A stretch of 64,000 bases of DNA from Pseudomonas rhizoryzae (GCF_005250615.1 NZ_SULM01000011.1:162953-226952), one strand, 5' to 3'. Shown: positions 46,832 through 55,885, counted from the first letter of the stretch. Made by a program: numbers and translations. The notes: generated by a model not told the origin, from the letters alone.

Positions 46832-47191
46832 CTATTTGCTTGCCATTGCTGTCGTACCCTGATGGAAAATCAGGGCCCAACGTTCGACATCCAAGCGCAC
46901 CCAATAAGACGAGCGTTGAGCTATCCCACCATCTGAATGGCTGGTGCGGTATCGCAGAAGAGCACTATCCCTATCGGCGAAAGTAAGCTGGAAATCGGTC
47001 GCAACGAACCTCGATTCGGACGACTCCCTCACCAAGGCGTCAATTGTTTGCTCTCGACTGACCATCGCGCCGGATCTTGTGATTTCGCTGAATTCAGGAT
47101 GCAGTATCTGCTCAACCCAGTCCCGGCAGTGGCGCTGACCAGCATGCAGTGTGACCTCCAATACCCACAATTTCTCTAGTAATTCGTCCAT
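46832..47191 (-). CDS. DUF4440/SnoaL-like small protein
   Basis: A 119-residue protein of the NTF2-like fold. It begins MDELLEKLWVLEVTLHAG, has LHPEFSEITRSGAMVSREQT and ends with WALIFHQGTTA, the DUF4440 pattern. Members bind small hydrophobic ligands or act as hydrolase-like enzymes, with no fixed function. It is convergent with the recombinase, stop codons adjacent, and lies just left of the ISNCY-type element. Confidence 0.7.
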   Translation of the reverse strand: MDELLEKLWVLEVTLHAGQRHCRDWVEQILHPEFSEITRSGAMVSREQTIDALVRESSESRFVATDFQLTFADRDSALLRYRTSHSDGGIAQRSSYWVRLDVERWALIFHQGTTAMASK

Positions 47192-47255
47192 TTAGTGACC
47201 CTACGTACAGCCCAAATTGACCATAATCTCTACTTATGCGCAGTCGGTGTGTTAC

Positions 47256-47296
47256 GGCCAAATAGTAATGTCTCGATCCAGCTAGATAGAAATGTC
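47256..47296 (+). repeat. Left end repeats of the ISNCY-type element
   Basis: Outer copy GGCCAAATAGTAATGTC at 47256-47272 and inner copy GCTAGATAGAAATGTC at 47281-47296. The pair is probably bound by the transposase. Confidence 0.65.
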
Positions 47297-47352
47297 CCGA
47301 TCACGTATGGCAGCTAGCCTAGCGGCTTTGCAGCCAATGCGGAGCGATCAGG

Positions 47353-48759
47353 ATGCCAGCCTACGAGCGGATCACGATGAGCCTACGCGAAGTCGATCGT
47401 CTCAAGGTCATCCAGGCGGTGACCGAGGGTTTCCTCACGCCCACCCGCGCCGCCCAGCGCCTGCAGCTGAGTACCCGGCAGGTTCACCGCTTGGTGCAGC
47501 GTTACCGGGACGCCGGCGTTTCAGGCCTGACCTCACGTAAGCGCGGCCAGCCCAGCAATCATCAGCTGCGGCCTGGCCTTGAGCAGCGCGCTGCCGCGCT
47601 GATCCGCGAGCACTACCAGGATTTCGGTCCCACGCTTGCGGCCGAAAAGCTCGTTGAATGTCACGGCCTACGCTTGGCCAAGGAAACCGTCCGGCGCATC
47701 ATGATGGATGCCGGTTTATGGACGCCGCGTCGGCAGCGACCGCCCAAGGTGTACCAGCCACGCAATCGCCGAGCCTGCCTCGGCGAGCTGATTCAGATCG
47801 ATGGCAGCGACCATCGATGGTTCGAGGACCGAGCACCGGCATGCACCCTGCTGGTCTACATCGACGACGCCACCAGTCGCCTGATGCACCTAGCCTTCAC
47901 CCGCAGCGAATCGACCTTCAGCTACTTCCAGGCAACCCGGGCCTACTTGGAGCACCACGGTAAGCCCTTGGCGCTCTACAGCGATAAGGCCAGTGTGTTT
48001 CGAGTCAACAGCAAAGATGCTCAGGGCGGCGATGGCCACACGCAGTTCGCCAGGGCCATGTTCGAGCTGAACATCGATACCTTCTGCGCCAATTCCAGCC
48101 AGGCCAAGGGCCGCGTCGAGCGAGCCCATCTCACCTTGCAGGATCGCCTGGTCAAGGAATTGCGACTACGAAACATCAGCTCCGTTGAAGCTGCCAATGC
48201 TTATCTGCCGCTCTTCATGGCCGATTACAATCGTCGCTTCGGCAAACCGGCCCGCTCGGACTTCGATGCCCACCGCCCAGTACGTGACGATGAAGATCTT
48301 TCGTTGATCCTCACCTGGCGCGAGCCCCGGCGAGTCTCGAAAAGACTAACCCTGCAATACGACAAACGCCTCTACCTGATTGATGACACCCCGCAGACGC
48401 GAGGCCTGGCTGGCCACTACGTGGACATCTATCACTATCCATGCGGGCGCATAGAAATCAGATCGGAAGGCGCTCCCCTGCCCTTTGGCGTTTTCGATCA
48501 GCTGCCCGAGGTTAACCAGGGCGCTATCGTCGATAACAAGCGGCTGGGACACGTCCTACAAGTCGCGCAGCGGATGCAAGAGCAGCGCGATAGCCGTCGT
48601 TCCCAGGCGGTACCGGGCAATCCGAAGCCAACCAAAGCGCAACGCCAGGAGCCGCCGAAGAAGAAGGCCAAAGAGTTCATGCCGGAGGACATCCTAGCTG
48701 CCCTGCAGCAAAGCTCACTGCCGAAGCGGAGCCGCTATGCGTCAGTCGATCACCGCTGA
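47353..48759 (+). CDS. ISNCY-family transposase
   Basis: A 468-residue DDE transposase. An N-terminal HTH (TPTRAAQRLQLSTRQVHRLV) is followed by the catalytic triad: D in LIQIDGSDHRW, D in ALYSDKASVF and E in AKGRVERAHLTLQD. The C-terminal tail is Lys/Pro-rich. The ATG at 47353 is the longest start; the ATG at 47377 (MSLREVDRLKVIQ) is how many relatives begin. The gene appears intact, so the element may be active. Confidence 0.92.
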   Translation: MPAYERITMSLREVDRLKVIQAVTEGFLTPTRAAQRLQLSTRQVHRLVQRYRDAGVSGLTSRKRGQPSNHQLRPGLEQRAAALIREHYQDFGPTLAAEKLVECHGLRLAKETVRRIMMDAGLWTPRRQRPPKVYQPRNRRACLGELIQIDGSDHRWFEDRAPACTLLVYIDDATSRLMHLAFTRSESTFSYFQATRAYLEHHGKPLALYSDKASVFRVNSKDAQGGDGHTQFARAMFELNIDTFCANSSQAKGRVERAHLTLQDRLVKELRLRNISSVEAANAYLPLFMADYNRRFGKPARSDFDAHRPVRDDEDLSLILTWREPRRVSKRLTLQYDKRLYLIDDTPQTRGLAGHYVDIYHYPCGRIEIRSEGAPLPFGVFDQLPEVNQGAIVDNKRLGHVLQVAQRMQEQRDSRRSQAVPGNPKPTKAQRQEPPKKKAKEFMPEDILAALQQSSLPKRSRYASVDHR

Positions 48760-48979
48760 AGGACTCAGTGCTTTGGTGGCTGCTGGAGCAGCATGGGATG
48801 TGCGAGCCGTTCCAGGCCCCGACGGGCATGGATGGCAGCTGCAGGTACGCTACAGCAAAGAAAGCCGGCACTTCCCTCTCCGCTCGCGACGGGAATTGGT
48901 GAGGGTATTTCGGACACTGGATGCTCTCAACCGGTACGCGCAGAAACTCGGGATTCGCAGGTTCAGTGTCGAGATCTAG
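48737..48979 (+). CDS. Small protein overlapping the transposase end
   Basis: An 80-residue frame starting MRQSITAEGLSALVAAGAAW and ending KLGIRRFSVEI. Its start lies 23 bp inside the transposase gene. The segment LQVRYSKESRHFPLRSRREL and the C-terminal FRTLDALNRYAQKLGI resemble small plasmid-partition-associated proteins that pair a charged strand with an F-x-T-L-D-A helix. The role is unknown; it may be a fixed partner of this IS type or a plasmid remnant. Confidence 0.5.
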   Translation: MRQSITAEGLSALVAAGAAWDVRAVPGPDGHGWQLQVRYSKESRHFPLRSRRELVRVFRTLDALNRYAQKLGIRRFSVEI

Positions 48980-49027
48980 TACTGGAATTTGCATCCTGCT
49001 GGATGCCAACATTTAGGCTGTATTCAA

Positions 49028-49978
49028 TTAAAACACAGAGGACAGCACGGAACGGCCCCCAAAATGCGCGGACAGGTTGTCGAGAACAAGCTGCACTGTC
49101 GCCTGTACAGCTTCTGGGGAACGGCCAGCAATGTGAGGTGTGAGAATGACATTGTGCAGCTCCGCCAGACCACTCGGCACGTTTGGCTCTCCCTCGACCA
49201 CGTCGAGTGCAGCCCCACCAATACGGCTTTGCGTCAGCGCGTCTATCAGCGTTGCTGTATTTACTACACTGCCCCTCGCGATGTTGACAAGAAATCCGTT
49301 GGCACCAAGCGCATCCAAAACAGCCGAATCTACGAGGTGAGTTGTCGATACTCCTCCTGGCGTGGCAACAATCAGGAAATCCGACCATTCGGCGAGTGCT
49401 ATCGCTGAAGGGAAGTAGCGCCAGGGTGATCCATCGCGAGGTTTACGGTTGTGATAGGCAACCGACATCCCGAATCCCTTCGCGCCTCGCTGGGCGATTT
49501 GTTCACCAATATTGCCCAACCCTAGGATGCCGAGTCTTTTCCCGGAGATAATGGGCCGGGGTTGACGCGAGATCGCCCAATCGCCACGTCTTGTGGCTGC
49601 GTCAGCCTGAACGATTCCACGGGTAATGGCCATGAGCAGCGCCATCGCGTGATCTGCGACGGAGGCGTCATTTGTGCCCGGACCATTGGTAACAACTATT
49701 CTTCTGGCTCTTGCGGCTGCCAGATCAATATTTTCGTAGCCCGCACCTAGTGCGCAGATAATCTCAAGCTTCGGAAGCGCTGCGATCTCGTCGGCACTCA
49801 GGCCTGTCGAGCCATTTGTCAGTACAGCACGAATGCTATCGCCCATGGCTTGTGTGAGTGCTTGTCGTGCTGAGGCTTTGGGCGCGACATGGATTTCGAA
49901 CCCTGCATTTTCGAGACGACACAAGCTTTCATGCGTCAGTTCTATTACAACAAGGAGAGGGATCGGCATGTATGACAT
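49028..49978 (-). CDS. D-isomer 2-hydroxyacid dehydrogenase
   Basis: A 316-residue NAD(P)-dependent 2-hydroxyacid dehydrogenase. The Rossmann motif is LGILGLGNIGEQIA. The catalytic Arg is in NIARGSVVNT, the Glu in VVEGEPNVP and the His in LTPHIAGRS. The sequence is closest in style to glyoxylate/hydroxypyruvate reductases. It lies alone inside the putative transposon ends, so it is a passenger gene. Its substrate is not predictable. Confidence 0.87.
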   Translation of the reverse strand: MSYMPIPLLVVIELTHESLCRLENAGFEIHVAPKASARQALTQAMGDSIRAVLTNGSTGLSADEIAALPKLEIICALGAGYENIDLAAARARRIVVTNGPGTNDASVADHAMALLMAITRGIVQADAATRRGDWAISRQPRPIISGKRLGILGLGNIGEQIAQRGAKGFGMSVAYHNRKPRDGSPWRYFPSAIALAEWSDFLIVATPGGVSTTHLVDSAVLDALGANGFLVNIARGSVVNTATLIDALTQSRIGGAALDVVEGEPNVPSGLAELHNVILTPHIAGRSPEAVQATVQLVLDNLSAHFGGRSVLSSVF

Positions 49979-50079
49979 TCCAAAGGCTCCAGCTGGCCAT
50001 ACTTCACCATAGGTGGAGGGTTTTAACCACTAACGTTGGCAACATAACCGAGTTGACTAGCATCAGTGGTATCAGAGCT

Positions 50080-50121
50080 GACATTTCTACTTGGCCATCA
50101 GAGCGACATCTCTACTTAGCC
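50080..50121 (-). repeat. Right end repeats of the ISNCY-type element
   Basis: Read on the minus strand: outer copy GGCTAAGTAGAGATGTC (50121-50105) and inner copy GGCCAAGTAGAAATGTC (50096-50080), with the same spacing as on the left end. Confidence 0.65.
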
Positions 50122-50220
50122 TTGACACGTGGCGCTTGGCCTGGGCCGCTCGCTTTCTATCTGCCCATTACTGCGCCACCAGCAGCGAGCTCCATGGAAG
50201 TTTCCGCATGCAGCGGCAGG

Positions 50221-51138
50221 TCAATGCGTAGCCACTTTCGCCGCCATCGCTTGCTGGATCACATCGACAAATGCCCTTACCAACGGGTTGCGCTCATGCT
50301 TACGGGTGAGCACCAATAGCGGCGCGGTGGCCTCGGGCTCGGCCAGCGGCCGGTAGGTCACTCCTCGCTTGGCCAAGGTCTGCGTACACTCGGGGACCAC
50401 CGCAACACCCCGCCCCGCAGCCACCAGCGCAATAATCGAGGTGATCTGCTTGCCGGTAGGGGCCGGCCGGCGCGTGAGGGCGTGGCGGCGGTAGAGGGTC
50501 TCGACGATTTCGTTCAGCCCCGAGCCGTATTCCGCCGGGAAAGCGATCAGCGGGTACGCGCTCAACTCCGTCAATGTCACCTGCGCCTGCCGGGCGAGGG
50601 GGCTATCACTGGCGACGGCGGCTATCAGTGGCTCGTTGCCAAGGCACAGGGCCTGGGCATCGGCGTCGTCGCCCGGTGGCTGCATGCGGCTCATGCCGAT
50701 ATCCAGGCGGCCTTCGATGATATGCGCCCATTGGGTGCCAGAGGCGCCTTCCTCAACGCTCAACTGCACGTCCGGGAATGCGCTGCAGAAAGCCTGGATG
50801 GTCTGGCTGAAAATGTCCGACAGGGCGATGGAACTGGCATAGCCAACCGCCAGGTGCCCCATGGAACCTGCTGCCAGTTTGCTGGTGATGGCCTGTGTCA
50901 GGTCCACCTGCTCCAGCACCGCACGCGCGTAAGGCAGGAAGTGCCGGCCCTCGGCAGTGAGGATGACGCTGCGGGAACTGCGGTCGAACAAGCGAAAGCC
51001 CAGTTCGGCCTCCAGTGCCGAGATCTGCCGCGTCAACGGCGGTTGCGCGATGTGCAGGCGCGACGCGGCACGGCCAAAGTGCAATTCATCGCTCACCATC
51101 AGAAAGTAACGCAGCCGGCGCAGGTCGATCATGGTCAT
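50221..51138 (-). CDS. LysR-family regulator of the phosphonate-type operon
   Basis: A 305-residue LysR protein, HTH at LHFGRAASRLHIAQPPLTRQ, effector domain with GRLDIGMSRMQPPGDD and VAAGRGVAVVPE. It is of the BenM/CatM-like group by eye. It is divergent from the seven-gene operon starting at 51226, with 87 bp between them that contain a promoter and a repeated ATCGGT. The start could also be 51132. Control of the operon is inferred from position. Confidence 0.87.
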   Translation of the reverse strand: MTMIDLRRLRYFLMVSDELHFGRAASRLHIAQPPLTRQISALEAELGFRLFDRSSRSVILTAEGRHFLPYARAVLEQVDLTQAITSKLAAGSMGHLAVGYASSIALSDIFSQTIQAFCSAFPDVQLSVEEGASGTQWAHIIEGRLDIGMSRMQPPGDDADAQALCLGNEPLIAAVASDSPLARQAQVTLTELSAYPLIAFPAEYGSGLNEIVETLYRRHALTRRPAPTGKQITSIIALVAAGRGVAVVPECTQTLAKRGVTYRPLAEPEATAPLLVLTRKHERNPLVRAFVDVIQQAMAAKVATH

Positions 51139-51168
51139 CCTTGGGTATCAATCGGTCTGAAATCGGTA

Positions 51169-51197
51169 TTGGATCCTGTCGTCGGCCTACCTTATAA
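51169..51197 (+). promoter_or_regulatory. Sigma-70-type promoter of the phosphonate-type operon
   Basis: TTGGAT at 51169-51174 and TTATAA at 51192-51197 with a 17-bp spacer, 28 bp before the first ATG. Just upstream, ATCGGT is repeated (about 51151-51167) within an imperfect dyad ATCAAT...ATTGGAT, a plausible LysR binding site overlapping the -35 box. Confidence 0.6.
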
Positions 51198-51225
51198 AAA
51201 GTTTCAAAATATAACGAAAGTTTTT

Positions 51226-52458
51226 ATGAAGCCTTTCATGCGTTGCCCGCGCATAGCCCTGTTCCTGTGCGGCTGCGCGGCGTTTCTCAACCTGTACGCG
51301 ACCCAGGGGCTGCTCGGCGAGCTGGCGCTGGACTTCCATGTCTCACTGCGGCAAGCCAGCTGGAGCATAACCGTCAGCACGCTGGCCGTGGCCGTCTGCG
51401 CCCCCCTGGTGGGCCGCTTGACCGTCGGTATGGCCCAGCACCGGGTCATCGCCGTGGCTGCGCTCGCTCTGGCGGTGCCTGCATTGCTGTCCGCTAAGGC
51501 GGATAGCTTCGGCGAATTCCTGCTGTGGCGCGGTGTGCAAGGCATGCTCATTCCCGTGGTATTCGCGACCAGTGTTGCCTACATCGGCATGCGCTGGAGC
51601 GGCGGCGCAGTGACCGAGCTCACTAGTGTCTATGTGGCTGGTACGGTACTGGGGGGCTTTTGCGGGCGCTTCCTCACCGGCCTGGTGACCGAGTTCGCCA
51701 ACTGGCGGCTGGCACTGGGGGCCCTGGCAGGTCTGAGCCTGGTCATCGGCCTGGCGATTGCGCTGAGCCTGCCGCGCAATCGCGAGGTGCCCCGGCCGCC
51801 CAGGCATGCGGCGCTGCGGGGTGACCTGATGAGCCGGCCTTTGCTGGCGGCCTACGCCGTGGGTTTCTGCATGCTGTTCGCCCAGGTCGCCACCTTCACC
51901 TATATCGGCCTGTACTTGAGCCGTGCGCCGTTCGCCCTCGGCACCGGTGCGCTGGGGTCGATCTACGCCGTGTTCCTGCTGGCACTGGTGGTCATTCCGG
52001 TTGCCGGACGCCTGAGCAAGGCACGCCCCCAGGCGCAGCTGGTGGGCGTGGCGGTAGGCCTCGGGGTGACAGGCTCGTGCCTGACGCTGGCGCCGTCGTT
52101 GTGGATGATCGTCCTGGGGCTGGCCTTGAGTTCCACGGGGGTGTTCCTCACTCAGGCCGCTGCCAACGCGTTCACCACCAGCCAGGCCCGCCACGACAAG
52201 GCCGGTGCCGTTGGGCTGTACCTCACGGGCTACTACCTAGGCGGTAGCTGTGGCGCCCTGGCACCCGGGGTGTTGTGGGAGCACTGGGGGTGGCCAGGCT
52301 GCGTGGCCTTGATCATCGTGTTCCAGTCGCTGTCGCTGTTGATTGCCTGGCGCGGTTGGCGCCCAGTCCCGTTATCGCATCGCGCCTCGAAGCTCAGCAC
52401 CACGAGCGCCTGCCTGATTACGCTTGATTCATCATCCAACAAGGAAAACGTGAGATGA
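51226..52458 (+). CDS. MFS exporter 1 (YnfM-like)
   Basis: A 410-residue twelve-helix MFS protein, first gene of the operon. It resembles YnfM/arabinose-efflux-type exporters: LYATQGLLGELALDFHVSLR, then GRLTVGMAQHRV in loop 2-3, and GAVGLYLTGYYLGGSCGALA. The true start is the ATG at 51226 after GAAAG; the long upstream frame is a shadow of the LysR gene. Its last codons overlap the next gene (ATGA), so the two are translationally coupled. It likely exports the product or an intermediate. Confidence 0.83.
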   Translation: MKPFMRCPRIALFLCGCAAFLNLYATQGLLGELALDFHVSLRQASWSITVSTLAVAVCAPLVGRLTVGMAQHRVIAVAALALAVPALLSAKADSFGEFLLWRGVQGMLIPVVFATSVAYIGMRWSGGAVTELTSVYVAGTVLGGFCGRFLTGLVTEFANWRLALGALAGLSLVIGLAIALSLPRNREVPRPPRHAALRGDLMSRPLLAAYAVGFCMLFAQVATFTYIGLYLSRAPFALGTGALGSIYAVFLLALVVIPVAGRLSKARPQAQLVGVAVGLGVTGSCLTLAPSLWMIVLGLALSSTGVFLTQAAANAFTTSQARHDKAGAVGLYLTGYYLGGSCGALAPGVLWEHWGWPGCVALIIVFQSLSLLIAWRGWRPVPLSHRASKLSTTSACLITLDSSSNKENVR

Positions 52459-53285
52459 CCGTGAGCAATCCGCTGGTCCAGCAAAGCCAGTTGTTGAAGG
52501 TAGTAGAACCGGTGCTGCAATTGATGCAGGCGGGGGTGTTGAAGCAAGCGTTGATGGATGCCTTCCGGAGCCAGGAGGCAGCGCTGGTGGAGATCGAAGA
52601 GGCGTTCCAGGCGCTCACGGCACGCGCTCATGGTGCTGCGGCATTGCGCCGGTTCTTCGCCAGTTGGTCGAAGACCAACAACTCGGCCGCCAGTGTCTCG
52701 GGCCTGGCAAACCGCATTACCCTGCTAGCCCGCTCCGAACAGGGCAGCGAAGCGGCTCGCCGTCTCTACCAGGTCTGCACCAGCCTGCACCGCATCACCG
52801 ACGAAGATTTGGGCGCGCTGGGCAACACGTTGCACGCAGATCTGTTCTACAACATGGCGACGCCGCTGTGTGGCGATGACCAGTGGCTGCTCAAGGAAAA
52901 CTGTCTGCCTTGCGCACAGGCCTTCAAGGACTGGACCGATGTCCAGCGCCTGCGCGACCGTGACTTGTTGCAGGGGCTGTTGACCACCCTGGTGCATGAG
53001 GTCTACACCCATGGTGAAGTGGAACTGATCCACCCGATGTTCAAACAGTGGTTCGAACGCGACATGGGCGTGCCCCCTGCCAAGGTTAGGGCAACCCTGG
53101 CATGGGTGACCGTGCACACCGGCGGCACCGAAAGCAATCACTTCGCCCATGCCGTGGCGGCCGTGGAAGAGTTCGCCGATGCCATGGGCATTCTCGTGGT
53201 CAAGAACACCGCCCAGGAGTTATTCGTGCAGTACTTGCAGCGCAAGGCCGCAGTGATGCGCGATTGTGCCCAATGCCTGGCCTGA
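52455..53285 (+). CDS. Haem-oxygenase-like di-metal oxidase 1 (HDO, iron-containing redox family)
   Basis: A 276-residue all-helical protein. Likely metal ligands shared with its paralogue at 55886 are E117/D118 and H127 (DEDLGALGNTLHADLF), E182 (HEVYTHGE), and H221, E226, H229, H232 (VHTGGTESNHFAHA). Such E..H/E..H patterns mark the HDO superfamily, whose known members do N-oxygenation (SznF), fatty-acid decarboxylation (UndA) or C-C cleavage (BesC). It overlaps the MFS gene by four bases. Substrate inferred: an amino-phosphonate. Confidence 0.7.
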   Translation: MTVSNPLVQQSQLLKVVEPVLQLMQAGVLKQALMDAFRSQEAALVEIEEAFQALTARAHGAAALRRFFASWSKTNNSAASVSGLANRITLLARSEQGSEAARRLYQVCTSLHRITDEDLGALGNTLHADLFYNMATPLCGDDQWLLKENCLPCAQAFKDWTDVQRLRDRDLLQGLLTTLVHEVYTHGEVELIHPMFKQWFERDMGVPPAKVRATLAWVTVHTGGTESNHFAHAVAAVEEFADAMGILVVKNTAQELFVQYLQRKAAVMRDCAQCLA

Positions 53286-53289
53286 GCGC

Positions 53290-54510
53290 ATGACTGAACT
53301 CAGCTACCCTTCGCCAAAGCCGTCGCTTGCCTGCACCCAGTCCCCCGCGCGTCGTCGGACCTTACTGGCCGGTTGCACGGCCCACGCCATCCACGACGGC
53401 CTCACCGATGTCATTTATGTGCTGCTACCGGTGTGGCAGGCGCAGTTCGCCTTGAGCTATGCCCAGGTCGGGCTGCTTCGGGGCGCCTATTCGGCGATGA
53501 TGGCCGGCTTCCAGCTGCTGGCCAGTCGCACGGCTGCCCGCTGGGGGCGCAAGCGCCTGTTGGTCGGTGGCACAGCCTTGGCGGCGCTGGCCTACCTGCT
53601 GGTTGGTTGCGCCGGCGGTCTGGAGGTGCTGCTATTGGCGCTGATGCTGGGCGGGCTGGGTGCCAGCACTCAGCACCCCTTGGCGTCTTCATTGATTTCC
53701 GATGCCTATGAGCCCGGGGGCGGGGTCAAGCAGGCGCTGTCCCAGTACAACTTCGCCGGCGATATCGGTAAGACCCTGGTGCCCGGCATGGTCGGCCTGC
53801 TGCTCACAGTGGCCAGCTGGCGCGCTAGCGTAGTCGGGGTCGGCGTGCTGGGCCTGGTCGTGGCAGCCGCGCTGTGGTGGCTGATTCCCGCAAACATCGC
53901 CACTGCCAGGGCAAAGACCGCCAAGGTCGGTGCCGGCAGTGGGTCTGCCAGCGGGCTACGGGCAATGATCCTCACCGGCACCCTGGACAGCGCGGTGCGC
54001 ATGGGTTTCCTCACCTTCCTGCCGTTTCTGCTGCAAGCCAAGGGTGCGGGCACGGCGGGTATCGGCCTGGCCCTGACGCTGCTGTTCATCGGCGGTGCGT
54101 TCGGCAAGCTGCTATGCGGCTATCTGGGGGTGCGTATTGGCATGATGAAAACCGTATGGCTGACGGAGTCCACTACGGCTGTCTTGATTCTGCTGGCCCT
54201 GGTGTTGCCCTATCTGGGGCTGATGGCGGTATTGCCGTTGCTGGGGCTGGCCCTCAATGGCACCTCCTCGGTGCTGTATGGCGCGGTGCCAGACCTGGCG
54301 GGGGCGGGCAAGCGTGACCACGCCTTTTCATTGTTCTACACCGGCACCATCAGTGGCGGCGCATTGGCGCCGGTGCTGTTTGGCCGCCTGGGCGATCTCA
54401 CGGGTATTCCATTCGCGGTAGTGGCCCTTGCGGCATTATTGCTACTGACCTTGCCCTTGGCCTGGTGGGTACAGAAAGGCCTGGATGCAGCCGGCGGCAA
54501 GTATCAATAA
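53290..54510 (+). CDS. MFS exporter 2, resembling fosmidomycin exporter Fsr
   Basis: A 406-residue MFS protein starting at the ATG at 53290, four bases after the HDO gene. The N-terminal AHAIHDGLTDVIYVLLPVWQ and the SYAQVGLLRGAYSAMMAGFQ part match the layout of Fsr-type exporters (helix 1 with H-x-x-x-D, then LSYAQxGLL). Fsr exports the phosphonate antibiotic fosmidomycin, so this fits a PEP-mutase cluster and points to export of a phosphonate. The similarity is by eye, not by alignment. Confidence 0.78.
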   Translation: MTELSYPSPKPSLACTQSPARRRTLLAGCTAHAIHDGLTDVIYVLLPVWQAQFALSYAQVGLLRGAYSAMMAGFQLLASRTAARWGRKRLLVGGTALAALAYLLVGCAGGLEVLLLALMLGGLGASTQHPLASSLISDAYEPGGGVKQALSQYNFAGDIGKTLVPGMVGLLLTVASWRASVVGVGVLGLVVAAALWWLIPANIATARAKTAKVGAGSGSASGLRAMILTGTLDSAVRMGFLTFLPFLLQAKGAGTAGIGLALTLLFIGGAFGKLLCGYLGVRIGMMKTVWLTESTTAVLILLALVLPYLGLMAVLPLLGLALNGTSSVLYGAVPDLAGAGKRDHAFSLFYTGTISGGALAPVLFGRLGDLTGIPFAVVALAALLLLTLPLAWWVQKGLDAAGGKYQ

Positions 54511-54618
54511 CGACAGAAAGAGTATTGGCCTGCCTTCCAGCTTGTCACCAGAATGTCATTGTACTGGCGCTCATTAACTCGCCGCGATTTTAAAGGCAGG
54601 CAGGCTTGCAGGGATACT

Positions 54619-55857
54619 ATGAATAATAAGGAAGTGTCGGCTTCTCAGTTTTCACTGTCGCAACGTGCACTTCAATTAAACCCACCCGGCACGTCGAGTA
54701 TGCGCAGCAAGGCCAATGCGCTGAAAGAAAGTGGGGCGCGCGTTATCAACTTCGCCGCTGGCGAATTATCATTCGATGCCTGTGCCGAAATGAAGGCTGG
54801 CGCCCTTGACGCCATTCACCAGGCACGCAATCGCTATACTCCGCCGCTGGGCCTGCCGCGCTTACGCGAAATGTTGGCCCAGCGTGTATCGGAACGCACC
54901 GGCGTCACCTTCACGGCCAGCGAAGTAGCGGTGACCGCAGGGGCCAAGCAGGCATTGTTCAATGCCTGCATGGTGTTGCTGGACCCGGGGGACGAGGTCA
55001 TTGTGCCCACCCCGCACTGGGAGACCTTTCCTACCCAGGTTCGCCTGGCAGGGGCTATCCCAGTGGCGGTGGATACCCGGCAGGATGACTATCGCCTGAC
55101 CCACCGCGCGGTGCGGGCGGCCATCACTCCCCGCACGCGAATGCTGGTGATCAACACCCCAAACAATCCCACCGGCACAGTGTATCAATACGAGCAGTTG
55201 GCCGGGATCGCCGAGTTGGCGCTGGAGCATGGGCTGTGGGTGCTGTTCGACGAATGTTATCGCAGCCTCACCCGGCCCGGTTGCGTGCATCACAACATTC
55301 TGTCGTTGTGCCCCGCCCTGAAACCCCAGACTGTGCTGGTCGATTCGTTTTCCAAGAGCCAGGCTGTCACTGGCTGGAGGGTGGGGTATGCCTGTGCGCC
55401 GGCTAAGGTCATCTCGGCGATGCACAACCTGCAAGGGCACACAACCTCCAACCCTAGCAGCCTGTCGCAGTACGCTGCGCTGGCCACCGTCACCGCCGGC
55501 AGCCAGGCGTTCGCTGACCAGCTCGCGCCCTTTTTGCAGCGCCAGCTAGACAAGGCGCGCAGTTACCTGGACCCGCTGCCGGGCATGGCCTACGCACCCA
55601 CCGAAGGCGCCTTTTACCTCTACATCGACGTTACCCCGTGGCTGGACGGATTGTATCGGGGGGAGCAAATCAGGGACGTCGATCATCTGAGTGAACTGCT
55701 GTTGACCCATGCCCATGTAGCGGTCGTGCCCGGGTCTGGCTGTGGTGACCCATCCAGTATCAGGATTTCCTACGCGCTGCAGCCTGAAGAGCTGGAAGAG
55801 GGAATGCACCGTTTGGTGCAGTTCCTAGAATTAGTGGAACGCGCGGACATTCATTGA
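54619..55857 (+). CDS. Class I/II PLP aminotransferase
   Basis: A 412-residue fold-type I aminotransferase of the aspartate aminotransferase type. The PLP Lys is K246 (DSFSKSQAVTGWR), with NNPTG at 182-186, D211 in FDECY and the carboxylate-binding Arg near SSIRISY. The ATG at 54619 follows AGGGA; upstream frame residues are not family-like. In this operon it is the best candidate to trap phosphonopyruvate as phosphonoalanine and so pull the unfavourable PEP mutase reaction. Confidence 0.87.
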   Translation: MNNKEVSASQFSLSQRALQLNPPGTSSMRSKANALKESGARVINFAAGELSFDACAEMKAGALDAIHQARNRYTPPLGLPRLREMLAQRVSERTGVTFTASEVAVTAGAKQALFNACMVLLDPGDEVIVPTPHWETFPTQVRLAGAIPVAVDTRQDDYRLTHRAVRAAITPRTRMLVINTPNNPTGTVYQYEQLAGIAELALEHGLWVLFDECYRSLTRPGCVHHNILSLCPALKPQTVLVDSFSKSQAVTGWRVGYACAPAKVISAMHNLQGHTTSNPSSLSQYAALATVTAGSQAFADQLAPFLQRQLDKARSYLDPLPGMAYAPTEGAFYLYIDVTPWLDGLYRGEQIRDVDHLSELLLTHAHVAVVPGSGCGDPSSIRISYALQPEELEEGMHRLVQFLELVERADIH

Positions 55858-55885
55858 GCAAACAATAATAAAACCGGGAGCGAAA

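Larger units (their letters stand above)
47256..50121 (+). mobile_element. ISNCY-type element with passenger gene (about 2.87 kb)
   Basis: Bounded by GGCCAAATAGTAATGTC (47256-47272) and the complement of GGCTAAGTAGAGATGTC (50105-50121). Each end has a second, inner copy of the same 17-bp repeat. It contains an ISNCY-family transposase, a small overlapping ORF and a 2-hydroxyacid dehydrogenase gene. No target duplication was seen. The boundaries rest on end-repeat similarity only. Confidence 0.65.

Noticed and set aside
50482..51225. In-frame upstream extension of the first MFS gene
   Set aside because: It lies entirely opposite the LysR gene; the MFS family starts at the hydrophobic segment after the ATG at 51226.
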